Origin: Janthinobacterium sp051380875
Lineage (GTDB): Bacteria; Pseudomonadota; Gammaproteobacteria; Burkholderiales; Burkholderiaceae_D
Assembly: GCF_051380875.1 (NCBI RefSeq)
Contig: NZ_JBNYXW010000020.1
Location: forward strand, 56,058-120,057
Direction: 5' to 3'
Length of the DNA: 64,000 nt
Each line of letters opens with the position of its first letter. Within the stretch, counting starts at the first letter, position 1. The notes beneath the pieces are model-generated. The model saw only the letters and a program-made list of their open reading frames with translations, ran no database searches and was not told the DNA's origin. The translations under genes and the position numbers were made by a program. Shown here one piece after another: positions 43,791 through 52,469 of this stretch.

Positions 43791-45169
43791 GCTGTCATCG
43801 CGATCAGTTCAAGTTGCAGGTCGCGTATGCCGGCTGGCACATACACGGAAATCGACTGCGCCTTGAGCATTTGCGCATACAGCACGCCGCGGTTGTCGAG
43901 CGCAAAATAATAGGTGTCGGGCCGCACGGGAATGGCGGCCGGCACTTGTGGCGCGTGCGACAGTTTCACGCCGGGCATGGCCGACAGCACGCATTTTTCC
44001 ACGTCGTCTGGCGCGCCGACCTTGACGCGCAGCGGCACGACGTCCACCAGCTCGATGGCGGGCATGGCGGCGCGGATGGCCAGGTACAAGGTGGTGTGCT
44101 GGTCGATCTTGCCCGAATCGAGCTTGCCCAGGTAGTAGGACGGCTTGTCCTCGGCCAGGGCGATGGAAAAATATTTGGAGGAGATGACGGTATCGAGCAG
44201 TTCGCGGATGATTGCGTCGATGGCGTCAAAACAGGCGCCCGGCTGGGCGTGGTCGTAGGCGGGCAGGCTGGCCAGGGTGTAGTGCCTGGAGTAGCTGAGC
44301 AAGCCGCCCGCCAGCCCCAGCAGCGCTTCGTACAGGCGCTCCGGATGCAGGGCAGGGTGGCGCACATAATGCATTAGCGCGGCCGCCGCCGTGCTGACCG
44401 TGTGCAGCAGCCAGAACGAGGACACGTCGCCGGAGCGAAATTCGATCACGTTGCGGCTCGGTTCACGGTGGTGGCCATGCAGCGCGGCGACCTTGGCCTG
44501 CAGCGCATCGAGCAGGTGTTCCAGCATGCCTTGCAGGCGCGGCGCGCCGGCAATCGCCAGGCTGGGCGCCATGAACGATGGCACGGGTTCGTAACCGCCC
44601 GATACCGTGCGCCGCAGCGCGATCAGCGGCAGGCAGTCGTAGGAGCCGCGCGCCTCGCTGTCGGGAATCAGGCGCAGGGTTTTTTTCAGGTAGGCCACGT
44701 CGGCCACGCTTGATTCCGTAAACAGGTCGGGCGTGGCGCGCATGGCATGCACATAGCGGGTGGTGGGCGGCGTGCTACCCACCGTGCTTTCTGGCTTGCC
44801 GTGCACCGTGTAGTTCATGCCTTCGCAGTTGAGCACCGGCAGGGCCGCGTAATACGTCACTTCCTGCAAGGCGGGCGGCAGCGCTGCCAGGTCCACCGGC
44901 GGGGGCAGGGCGTCGCCGCCCGGCGCGCCGTCGCCCGCCGCGTCGAATATTTCGCCATCACGAAAGATCGCCGACAGCGCCTGCAGGCGCAAGGTGCCGC
45001 TCTTCAGTGCTGCCAGGTCCCACTCCATGTGCGCCACGCCCCACAGATACGGGTGCAGCGCGCTGGCCGTATGATGCAGGCGCATTTCGTGATACTGATC
45101 CTGGCGCTGGAAATGCTGCGGCCGCAGGAACAGGCCTTCGCCCCACAAGACTTTCGTTGCCATGCCCAT
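43787..45169 (-). CDS. tssK: T6SS baseplate protein TssK
   Basis: TssK is the trimeric adaptor that links the baseplate to the TssL/TssM membrane complex. The 460-residue product begins KVLWGEGLFLRPQHFQRQDQ, the family's most conserved stretch, and continues with HTASALHPYLWGVAHMEWDL. The C-terminus VPAGIRDLQLELIAMTA fits. It lies 41 bp after tssJ and overlaps tssL. Its normal wedge partners TssF and TssG have no gene in the window. Confidence 0.95.
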   Translation of the reverse strand: MGMATKVLWGEGLFLRPQHFQRQDQYHEMRLHHTASALHPYLWGVAHMEWDLAALKSGTLRLQALSAIFRDGEIFDAAGDGAPGGDALPPPVDLAALPPALQEVTYYAALPVLNCEGMNYTVHGKPESTVGSTPPTTRYVHAMRATPDLFTESSVADVAYLKKTLRLIPDSEARGSYDCLPLIALRRTVSGGYEPVPSFMAPSLAIAGAPRLQGMLEHLLDALQAKVAALHGHHREPSRNVIEFRSGDVSSFWLLHTVSTAAAALMHYVRHPALHPERLYEALLGLAGGLLSYSRHYTLASLPAYDHAQPGACFDAIDAIIRELLDTVISSKYFSIALAEDKPSYYLGKLDSGKIDQHTTLYLAIRAAMPAIELVDVVPLRVKVGAPDDVEKCVLSAMPGVKLSHAPQVPAAIPVRPDTYYFALDNRGVLYAQMLKAQSISVYVPAGIRDLQLELIAMTA

Positions 45170-45210
45170 GTCGTTTCTCCTGGTGTGAGTGGCGTGTCGA
45201 TGAATGAGCG

Positions 45211-45828
45211 TTACTGGCAGCGCAGGGCCGACAGCGACGCCATGGCGCCGTCCGCGCCACCGCCCACGCTCAGGGCGCAGGCATGCAGGCCGACGGTAAT
45301 GCCGCCGCGCTGCACATCGGCGGCGGCAAAGGTTGCGCGCCAGCGCTGCGCCGCAGGGGCGCGGAACAGGGCTACCACGCCGATGAAATATGCTTCCTTG
45401 CTAACCTTTTCCTGCACCTCGTAGCGCTGGCCGGGCACCAGCAGCACTTCCTTCACTTCCATCAAGTCGGCGCCTAGTGCGGCTTTTTCCTTGTGCGCGT
45501 CGAGGAAGCTGTCGTACGGCGCCTGCTCGAAGGCGGTGCTCTGGCGCAGCTTGTAGATACGCGCCACCAGCGCCAGCGGCCGGCCTTCGGCATCGGTATT
45601 GAGGCGCTGTGCCGCGTGCAGGCGGATGCTCACCGCGTACGGCGGCTGTTGCGCGTCGGGCAGTGCCAAAGGCGGCCTGGCCACGCCCGCCATTTGCAGC
45701 GCCGCGTTGGCGAAGGTGCCGATGGCGCCGCCCGCGCAGCCGGCCAGCGGCAGCAGCACGGTGGCGCAGGACAGCAGGCGCAGTGAATAGGGAAAGGGAA
45801 AGGGGAATGGCATGCAGGGAAATGGCAT
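45211..45828 (-). CDS. tssJ: T6SS outer-membrane lipoprotein TssJ
   Basis: A 205-residue lipoprotein with lipobox LAGC (Cys31) after LLSCATVLLPLAG. The transthyretin-like fold is visible in LPDAQQPPYAVSIRLHAAQR and RYEVQEKVSKEAYFIGVVAL, with the typical ending RWRATFAAADVQRGGITVGL. The N-terminus MPFPCMPFPFPFPYS is odd, so Met6 may be the true start. It is the first gene of the minus-strand tssJ-K-L unit, divergent from the TPR lipoprotein gene. Confidence 0.9.
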   Translation of the reverse strand: MPFPCMPFPFPFPYSLRLLSCATVLLPLAGCAGGAIGTFANAALQMAGVARPPLALPDAQQPPYAVSIRLHAAQRLNTDAEGRPLALVARIYKLRQSTAFEQAPYDSFLDAHKEKAALGADLMEVKEVLLVPGQRYEVQEKVSKEAYFIGVVALFRAPAAQRWRATFAAADVQRGGITVGLHACALSVGGGADGAMASLSALRCQ

Positions 45829-46111
45829 GGCTGGCCAGCCTTCGCAAAAGTAATGCGTGGAAAGAAAGTGCTGCAGTCATTTAATCGCATGCGCCATGAC
45901 GCTACTTGCGTTGGCGCAAAGACTGATCTGCGATCGTCGTCATTGCTGTGCCAGATCAGGTGTCAGGCGGATGTATTGCGTTGTTGAGTGGAACTTCTTC
46001 TTTGCTGATTAATCTCAATCTGGCAACAAAATTGGCGATCAATAATGGCCTCCACCAAGGCGCCGCCCATCGTTCCCAGCGGTAGCGTCCTCCACGTGAA
46101 GGAATACCCCG
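45829..46111. promoter_or_regulatory. Divergent T6SS intergenic region
   Basis: This 283-bp gap should drive both the tssJKL unit and the tssBC-hcp-tssE-clpV-tssA unit. It is more AT-rich than its surroundings (for example 45960-46045). A stretch TGGCAACAAAATTGGC (46020-46035) recalls a sigma-54 site but has wrong GG-to-GC spacing. I assign no boxes. Confidence 0.5.
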
Positions 46112-46702
46112 ATGAAATCAGCCACACGCTTGTCTCGTATTGCCTGCCTTGCCAGCGCCTTGCTGCTGGCCGCCTGCGCCACGCCGGAACAGCCGGCGCC
46201 CAAAAATCCTGCCGCGCCGACCCTGGCGCAAGTCATGAGCGACGCCGATGCCGCTGCGCGGGCCGGCCAGTATGAACGTGCCATAGCCTTGCTCAAAGGT
46301 GGCGGTGCCAGCTACCCGACCGACAAGGCGCCGTGGCTGCAGATGGCGCAGATGAAGTTTGACCGCGGCCAGTACGGCGACGCCATCGGCCATGCGCTCG
46401 AAGCGCTCGAACGCGCTCCCGACGACAAGGTCGCCAACAGCATCGTCGCCGTCAGCGGCTTGCGTTTGTCGGGCAAGGCCCTGGCCGATTTGTCGCGGCA
46501 AAACAATCTGAATGGTTCGCTGCGTTCGGAGGCGCAAGAGCTGGCCAAGCTGCTGCGCTTGAGCATCGGCGAGGAAGTGCTGGTGCCACCGGCCAGGCGC
46601 CCGGTGGCGGCAGGAAAACGCGCGGCCGGCTCCGGCGCGCCAGCTGCGGCGGCGAAAGGCGCGCAAGGCAGCACGGCCGACCCGTTCAGCGGCTTGAAAT
46701 AA
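46112..46702 (+). CDS. TPR lipoprotein heading the T6SS sheath operon
   Basis: A 196-residue lipoprotein with lipobox LAAC (Cys22) after IACLASALLL. TPR-like helices follow: LAQVMSDADAAARAGQYERA, KAPWLQMAQMKFDRGQYGDA and GHALEALERAPDDKVANSIV. The C-terminal 45 residues are Ala/Pro/Gly-rich and probably extended. Lipoproteins of this type precede tssB in several Burkholderiales T6SS clusters, but I know of no defined function. It starts the unit, 37 bp before tssB. ATG 46112 is chosen because it places the signal peptide correctly. Confidence 0.83.
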   Translation: MKSATRLSRIACLASALLLAACATPEQPAPKNPAAPTLAQVMSDADAAARAGQYERAIALLKGGGASYPTDKAPWLQMAQMKFDRGQYGDAIGHALEALERAPDDKVANSIVAVSGLRLSGKALADLSRQNNLNGSLRSEAQELAKLLRLSIGEEVLVPPARRPVAAGKRAAGSGAPAAAAKGAQGSTADPFSGLK

Positions 46703-46739
46703 ACCGGCGCCGCTTCTCCCACTTTGCAAAGGAATCGAC

Positions 46740-47249
46740 ATGCCCAAGTCCGACAGTGTGCAGAAACGCCTGCAAAAAGTACGCGCACCGCGCGTGCAGA
46801 TGACCTACGACGTCGAAATCGGCGACGCGATTGAAAACAAGGAGCTGCCCTTCGTGGTGGGCGTGCTGGGTGACTTTGGCGGTAATCCCGATAGCGAGAA
46901 AAAGCGCCTAAAGGACCGCAAGTTCGTCGCCGTCGACGGCCATAATTTCGACGAAGTGCTGGCCGGCGTGGAGCCGGTGGCGCGCTTCGCCGTGCAGAAC
47001 CGCATCAGCGAGGCGGCCGGCACCTTCGCCGTCGATCTGCATTTCCGCTCGATGGACGACTTCCGTCCGGAGTCGGTGGTGCGCCAGGTCGAGCCCTTGC
47101 GCAAGCTGCTCGAAGCGCGCACCAAGCTGGCCGATTTGCGCAACAAGCTGGCGGGCAATGACAAGCTGGAAGACTTGCTGACGGACGTGTTGAACAACAC
47201 CGGCAGCCTGGCCACCCTGAAACCGCAGTTCCCAGTGCAGGAGGATTGA
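46740..47249 (+). CDS. tssB: T6SS contractile sheath small subunit TssB (VipA)
   Basis: A 169-residue sheath protein. It opens DSVQKRLQKVRAPRVQMTYD followed by VEIGDAIENKELPFVVGVLG, the VipA signature, with DLHFRSMDDFRPESVVRQVE in the middle. AAAGGAATCGAC is its ribosome site. The gap to tssC is one base, consistent with equimolar synthesis of the TssB-TssC sheath. Confidence 0.97.
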   Translation: MPKSDSVQKRLQKVRAPRVQMTYDVEIGDAIENKELPFVVGVLGDFGGNPDSEKKRLKDRKFVAVDGHNFDEVLAGVEPVARFAVQNRISEAAGTFAVDLHFRSMDDFRPESVVRQVEPLRKLLEARTKLADLRNKLAGNDKLEDLLTDVLNNTGSLATLKPQFPVQED

Positions 47250-47250
47250 G

Positions 47251-48744
47251 ATGAACGCCCAGGCAGAAGTCAATGCATTACCGGCAGCCAGCGCGCCAGC
47301 CCCGGCGACGGACTTGCTCGACCAGATCGTCGAACAAAGCCGTGTCGCCAAGTCCGGCGCCGAACATGCGCGCGCCCGCGACCTGATCTCGGAACTGGTG
47401 GCGCAGGTGCTCGATGGCACGGTGCTGATGTCGCACAGCCTGTCGGCCACCCTGGACGCGCGCGTGGCTGAAATCGACCGCCTGATTTCCGCCCAGCTCA
47501 GCGAAATCATGCACGCGGCGCCGTTCCAGCAGTTAGAGCAAAGCTGGACCGGGCTGCGCTACCTGGTGGGCAATTCCGATACGGGGGCGCGCCTGCAGAT
47601 CCGCATGTTCAACGCCACCAAGCGCGAGTTGGTGAAGGATTTCCAGGCGGCGCTGGAGTTCGACCAGAGCAGCATATTCAAGAAGGTCTACGAAGAGGAA
47701 TTCGGCACCTTCGGCGGCGCGCCGTACGCAGCGCTGTTGGGCGACTACGCCATCTCGCGCCAGCCCGAAGACATGTACTTTGTCGAGCAGATGTCGCATA
47801 TCGCGGCCGCCGCGCACGCGCCGTTCATCGCCTCGGCGGCGCCGGAACTGTTTGGCCTGGAAAGCTACGGCGACCTGGGCAAGCCACGCGACCTGGCGAA
47901 AGTCTTCGACACCATCGAATACGCGAAATGGAAAGCCTTCCGCGAATCAGAAGATGCGCGCTACGTGGGCTTGACCTTGCCGCGCTTCCTGGGCCGGCTG
48001 CCATTCAACCCCGTCGACGGCACCACCGTGGAGGGATTCAATTTTGTCGAGGAAGTCGATGGCAGCGACCACCATAAATACCTGTGGTGCAACGCCGCCT
48101 ATGCGTTTGGCAGCAAGCTGACGCGCGCCTTCGCCGACTATGGCTGGTGCGCCGCCATCCGCGGCGTGGAAGGCGGCGGCCTGGTGGACGATCTGCCCAC
48201 GCATACCTTCAAGACGGACGAAGGCGACGTGGCCCTGAAATGCCCGGCCGAAGTGGCGATCACCGACCGCCGCGAAAAGGAATTAAGCGACCTGGGTTTC
48301 ATCTCGCTGGTGCACTGCAAGAACACGGCGTATGCCGCTTTCTTCGGCGCCCAGTCGGCGCAGAAAAGCCGCAAGTATGGCAGCGACGCGGCCAATGCGA
48401 ATGCGGTACTGTCGTCGCAGCTGCAGTACATTTTCGCCGTCTCGCGCATCGCCCACTACATGAAGGCCATGATGCGCGACAAGATCGGCAGCTTTGCCGC
48501 CGCCTCCAACGTGGAGGATTTCCTGAACCGCTGGCTGATGCAGTACGTGCTGCTCGACGATAACGCCAGCCAGGAGCAAAAGGCGCAGTTCCCCTTGCGC
48601 GAAGCATCGGTGCAAGTGCATGAAGTGCCGGGCCGCTCCGGCGTGTACCGCGCCGTGTCGTTTTTGCGGCCGCACTTTCAGCTCGATGAATTATCCGTTT
48701 CACTCCGACTGGTCGCGGAGTTGCCGAAGTCGACCAATTCCTGA
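47251..48744 (+). CDS. tssC: T6SS contractile sheath large subunit TssC (VipB)
   Basis: A 497-residue sheath protein. Conserved segments include APFQQLEQSWTGLRYLVGNS, LGDYAISRQPEDMYFVEQMS, and the C-terminal core LSSQLQYIFAVSRIAHYMKA, with RSGVYRAVSFLRPHFQLDEL near the end. Length is normal. The N-terminal helix is the ClpV contact in other systems. GAGGATTGAG at the tssB stop provides the ribosome site. Confidence 0.97.
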   Translation: MNAQAEVNALPAASAPAPATDLLDQIVEQSRVAKSGAEHARARDLISELVAQVLDGTVLMSHSLSATLDARVAEIDRLISAQLSEIMHAAPFQQLEQSWTGLRYLVGNSDTGARLQIRMFNATKRELVKDFQAALEFDQSSIFKKVYEEEFGTFGGAPYAALLGDYAISRQPEDMYFVEQMSHIAAAAHAPFIASAAPELFGLESYGDLGKPRDLAKVFDTIEYAKWKAFRESEDARYVGLTLPRFLGRLPFNPVDGTTVEGFNFVEEVDGSDHHKYLWCNAAYAFGSKLTRAFADYGWCAAIRGVEGGGLVDDLPTHTFKTDEGDVALKCPAEVAITDRREKELSDLGFISLVHCKNTAYAAFFGAQSAQKSRKYGSDAANANAVLSSQLQYIFAVSRIAHYMKAMMRDKIGSFAAASNVEDFLNRWLMQYVLLDDNASQEQKAQFPLREASVQVHEVPGRSGVYRAVSFLRPHFQLDELSVSLRLVAELPKSTNS

Positions 48745-48779
48745 TCCATCGGATCATCTTTCAACCACAGGAGCACACC

Positions 48780-49271
48780 ATGGCAATCGATGTATATCTG
48801 CAGATAGACGGCATCAAGGGCGAGTCCACCGATGACAAGCACAAGGAGTGGATCGAGTGCAAATCGGTCAGCTGGAGCGTCGAGCAGCCGAAGTCCGCCA
48901 CCGCCTCGACCGGTGGCGGCCACACGGCCGAACGCTGCGAGCACAAGGACATCGTCATCTCCAAGCTGGCCGACCTGGCCTCGCCGGTGTTGCTGCAGAC
49001 TTGCTCGGCCGGCAAGACCATCCCCAAGGCGCGCTTTGAATTCATGCGTGCCGATGGCCAGGGCGAGCGCGTCAAGTACTTTGAAATCGAGATCGAAAAT
49101 GTGCTGATCGGCGCTGTCACGCCCAATGTGGCAGAGGGCGATATTTTGGGCGAACATGTCGGCTTCAAGTTCTCGAAAGTGAAGTGGAAATACACGCAGC
49201 AAAAAGTGACGGGCGGCGCCGGTGGCAATACCTCGGGCGGCTGGGACCTGGCCGCGAACCGCGTGGCTTGA
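48780..49271 (+). CDS. hcp: T6SS inner-tube protein Hcp
   Basis: A 163-residue Hcp (TssD) that stacks as hexameric rings into the tube propelled by the sheath. It opens AIDVYLQIDGIKGESTDDKH with CKSVSWSVEQPKSATAST, and the ring-facing STGGGHTAERCEHKDIVISK follows. CCACAGGAGCACACC gives a strong ribosome site. No effector extension is seen at the C-terminus. Confidence 0.97.
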   Translation: MAIDVYLQIDGIKGESTDDKHKEWIECKSVSWSVEQPKSATASTGGGHTAERCEHKDIVISKLADLASPVLLQTCSAGKTIPKARFEFMRADGQGERVKYFEIEIENVLIGAVTPNVAEGDILGEHVGFKFSKVKWKYTQQKVTGGAGGNTSGGWDLAANRVA

Positions 49272-49335
49272 TCCATCGTGCGCGGCACGCGGCGGTGATG
49301 CCGGCGCGTGCCGCGCCGACTTTTCAGGAGTGCGC

Positions 49336-49812
49336 ATGGACAGTTATGTACCTGGCTTGTTCGACCGCCTGATGGGCGATTCCAGTGGGGCCGCCGGTGG
49401 CGTGGTGGCGCGCCTGTCGCTCGATCAGCTCAAGGATGCGGTGGCGCGCGACCTGGAGGAATTGCTCAACACGCGCGTGGCCTTGCCGCCTGGCGCGCTT
49501 GACGCCTACCCCGAATGCGCCGCCTCGATCGTCAACTACGGCCTGATTGATTTTGCCGGCATGTGTTTGTCCAGCAGCGATGACCGCGCACGCATCTGCG
49601 CCGCTTTGACCGCGGCCATCGAGCGCCACGAGCCGCGTTTGCGCAATGTGCGTGCGCGCCTGGAACGCGAAGCGGGCGCCATCAACCGGGTCGGTTTCGT
49701 CATCAGCGGCACCCTGGCCGTGACAGCCGGCGGCGAGACGGTCAATTTCGATGCCGTGCTGCAGCCGTCGTCGCTGCGCTACTCGATCAACCGCAAGGGA
49801 GCCGCCGTATGA
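49336..49812 (+). CDS. tssE: T6SS baseplate protein TssE (gp25-like)
   Basis: A 158-residue gp25-lysozyme-like wedge protein. The start at 49336 follows TTTTCAGGAG at good spacing; the upstream in-frame ATG at 49222 falls inside hcp. LFDRLMGDS near the N-terminus, ASIVNYGLIDFAGMCLSSSD, and AAIERHEPRLRNVRARLERE match the family. The stop overlaps the clpV start by 4 bp. In most clusters tssF and tssG follow tssE; here clpV follows directly. Confidence 0.92.
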   Translation: MDSYVPGLFDRLMGDSSGAAGGVVARLSLDQLKDAVARDLEELLNTRVALPPGALDAYPECAASIVNYGLIDFAGMCLSSSDDRARICAALTAAIERHEPRLRNVRARLEREAGAINRVGFVISGTLAVTAGGETVNFDAVLQPSSLRYSINRKGAAV

Positions 49813-52448
49813 GTAATAAGCTGAAAACCCTGATCGCCAAGCTGAATGACACGGCGCGCACGGCCGCCACGCGCGCCGCTGGTATCTGCGTGGGACTGGG
49901 CCAGTACGAAGTCGATATCGAACACCTGTTCCTGGCCCTGCTGGAGCAGGAACGCAGCGATTTCGTCACCATCGCGCGGCGCAGCGAAATCAGCCTGTCC
50001 GCGCTGGAGGCAGACTTGCGCCGCGAGATCGGCAGCTTCAAGACGGGCAGCGCGCGCACGCCCGTGTTTTCTCCCCATGTGCCGCTGCTGTTCGAACACG
50101 CCTGGCTGATCGCCTCGCTGGGCACGGCCGAGCCCGGCTCGATCCGCAGTCGGGATTTGCTGCTGGCGTTGCTGACGGAGCCGGAACTGTCGCAGCTCGC
50201 GTACCGCGGCTCGAAGCTGTTTGCCCGCTTCAGCGTGGAACAATTGAAGCACCATCCGGACAGACTGACGGCCGGCTCCGACGAGGAAAGTTCGGCCATG
50301 CCGCAACGTTCCGAAACACCTGACGATCCTGTCGCCACGCTGGCCAGCAGGACTCCCGCGCTAGACCAGTTCACCACTGACCTGACGCAACTGGCGCGCG
50401 ATGGCAAACTCGATCCCGTGATCGGGCGCGAAGCGGAGATACGCCAGGCGGTCGACATCCTGCTGCGGCGCCGGCAGAACAATCCGATCCTGACGGGCGA
50501 GGCGGGCGTGGGCAAGACTGCCGTGGTGGAAGGGCTGGCCCTGCGCATCGCCACCGGCGACGTGCCCCAGGTGCTGCAGGGCGCGCACCTCCACACGCTC
50601 GATATGGGCTTGCTGCAGGCCGGCGCCAGCGTGAAGGGCGAGTTCGAAAGCCGCTTGAAAAATGTCATCGACGAGGTGGCGAAAAGCCCGCACCCGGTCA
50701 TCCTCTTCATCGACGAGGCGCACACCATGATCGGCGCCGGTGGCCAGGCGGGGCAGAACGATGCGGCCAATTTGCTCAAACCGGCACTGGCGCGCGGCGC
50801 CCTGCGCACGATCGCCGCCACCACCTGGAGCGAATACAAAAAATACTTTGAGAAGGATGCGGCCTTGGCGCGGCGTTTCCAGGTGGTGAAGGTGGAAGAA
50901 CCCAGCGAAGACATCGCCTGCGCCATGCTGCGCGCCATGGCGCCGCTGATGGAGCGCCATTTTGGTATCCGCGTGCGCGACGCCGCCATCGTCGAGGCGG
51001 TGCGCCTGTCGCACCGGTATGTCAGTGGGCGCCAGCTGCCCGACAAGGCCATCAGCGTGCTCGATACGGCCTGCGCCAAGGTGGCGCTGGGGCAGAGCGC
51101 CACGCCGGCGCAGCTGGAAAACGCCAACCGCCAGCACGAGCGCATCGGCGCGGAAATCGCCGCGTTGGCGCGTGAGGCGGCCGATGGCGAAGTGCCCGAT
51201 AAAGCTGGCGCCACGCGGCTGGCGCAGCTGCGCCGCGAGCATGTGGGCGGGCAGGCGGCGATTGCGGCGCTGGCGCAGCGCTGGGAGCGCGAAAAGGCGC
51301 TGGTGGCGCAGATCGGCGGTTTGCGCGTGCAGTTGCGCGGCGAGCGTCCGGGCGAGGGCGGCGCGGCGCGCCTGCTGGCGCTGAAGGAAGAACTGGCGGC
51401 GCTGCAGGGCGAGTCGCCCCTGGCGCCGCTGGAAGTCGATGCGCAAGTGGTGGCGGGCATCGTCGCCGCCTGGACCGGTATCCCGCTGGGCAAGATGCTC
51501 AAGGACGAGATTCGCACGGTGCTGACCCTCGACGCGGCGCTGCGCGAACGGGTGCTGGGGCAAGACCACGTCATCGACGCGGTGGCGCAGCGCGTGCGCA
51601 CGGCGCGCGCCAGCCTGGATGAGCCGAACAAGCCGCAGGCCGTGTTTTTGTTTACCGGGCCATCCGGCACGGGCAAGACGGAAACGGCGCTGGCGCTGGC
51701 CGACCTGCTGTACGGCGGCGAGCGCAAACTCATTACCCTGAACATGAGCGAGTACCAGGAAGCGCACAGCGTGGCCGGCCTGAAAGGTTCGCCACCCGGC
51801 TATGTGGGCTACGGCGAAGGCGGCGTGCTGACGGAAGCGGTGCGGCGCCAGCCCTACAGCGTGGTGCTGCTCGACGAAGCGGAAAAAGCCCACCCCGATG
51901 TGCTCGAACTGTTCTTCCAGGTGTTCGACAAGGGCGTGCTCGATGACGCCGAAGGACGCGAAGTCGATTTTCGCAATACCATCATCATCGCCACCTCGAA
52001 CCTGGGCTCGGGCGCCGTGATGGCCGCCTGCCTGAACCGGGCAACGCAAGACTTGCCCACGCCGGGCGCGCTGGAAGAACTGGTGCGTGCGCAACTGGTG
52101 GCGCACTTCAAGCCGGCCTTGCTGGGGCGCCTGAAGGTGCTGCCGTTCTACCCATTGAACGATGCCGTGCTGGCCGAGATCATCGCCCTGAAGCTGGCGC
52201 GCATCGGCGCGCGCATCGCGCGCAACCACCAGGCACAGTTCAGCCACGACGCAGCGCTGGTCGAGGCTGTGCTGGCGCGCTGCACCGAGGTCGATTCGGG
52301 CGCGCGCAATGTCGACCAGATCCTCAATGGCAGCTTGCTGCCGGCGATTGCCGAAGCGGTGCTGGCGCGCATGGCCGAGGGCGAACCGGTCGTCTCCATT
52401 CGCGTCGGCGCCAGCAAGCTGGGGCAGTTCAAGTACACAGTGAAGTAA
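49809..52448 (+). CDS. clpV: T6SS sheath-recycling ATPase ClpV (TssH)
   Basis: A 879-residue AAA+ ATPase that disassembles contracted sheaths. The N-terminal domain (residues 1-160) is the TssC-binding region. AAA1 has Walker A GEAGVGKT at 230-237 and Walker B VILFIDEAHTMIGAG; AAA2 has Walker A GPSGTGKT at 617-624 and VVLLDEAEKAHPDVLELFFQ. The ending SIRVGASKLGQFKY fits ClpV rather than ClpB. A middle coiled segment about 440-530 is visible. It overlaps tssE by 4 bp. Confidence 0.96.
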   Translation: MSNKLKTLIAKLNDTARTAATRAAGICVGLGQYEVDIEHLFLALLEQERSDFVTIARRSEISLSALEADLRREIGSFKTGSARTPVFSPHVPLLFEHAWLIASLGTAEPGSIRSRDLLLALLTEPELSQLAYRGSKLFARFSVEQLKHHPDRLTAGSDEESSAMPQRSETPDDPVATLASRTPALDQFTTDLTQLARDGKLDPVIGREAEIRQAVDILLRRRQNNPILTGEAGVGKTAVVEGLALRIATGDVPQVLQGAHLHTLDMGLLQAGASVKGEFESRLKNVIDEVAKSPHPVILFIDEAHTMIGAGGQAGQNDAANLLKPALARGALRTIAATTWSEYKKYFEKDAALARRFQVVKVEEPSEDIACAMLRAMAPLMERHFGIRVRDAAIVEAVRLSHRYVSGRQLPDKAISVLDTACAKVALGQSATPAQLENANRQHERIGAEIAALAREAADGEVPDKAGATRLAQLRREHVGGQAAIAALAQRWEREKALVAQIGGLRVQLRGERPGEGGAARLLALKEELAALQGESPLAPLEVDAQVVAGIVAAWTGIPLGKMLKDEIRTVLTLDAALRERVLGQDHVIDAVAQRVRTARASLDEPNKPQAVFLFTGPSGTGKTETALALADLLYGGERKLITLNMSEYQEAHSVAGLKGSPPGYVGYGEGGVLTEAVRRQPYSVVLLDEAEKAHPDVLELFFQVFDKGVLDDAEGREVDFRNTIIIATSNLGSGAVMAACLNRATQDLPTPGALEELVRAQLVAHFKPALLGRLKVLPFYPLNDAVLAEIIALKLARIGARIARNHQAQFSHDAALVEAVLARCTEVDSGARNVDQILNGSLLPAIAEAVLARMAEGEPVVSIRVGASKLGQFKYTVK

Positions 52449-52469
52449 GGCCAACCGTCGGAGCACGCC

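Noticed and set aside
43809..45260. Plus-strand frames across tssK and tssL (for example 44747-45424)
   Set aside because: They are antisense shadows of tssK and tssJ; none has a recognisable domain or ribosome site.
46020..46035. Sigma-54 promoter (TGGCAACAAAATTGGC) for the sheath operon
   Set aside because: The distance between the GG and GC elements is two bases too long and the -12 element is TTGG, not TTGC.
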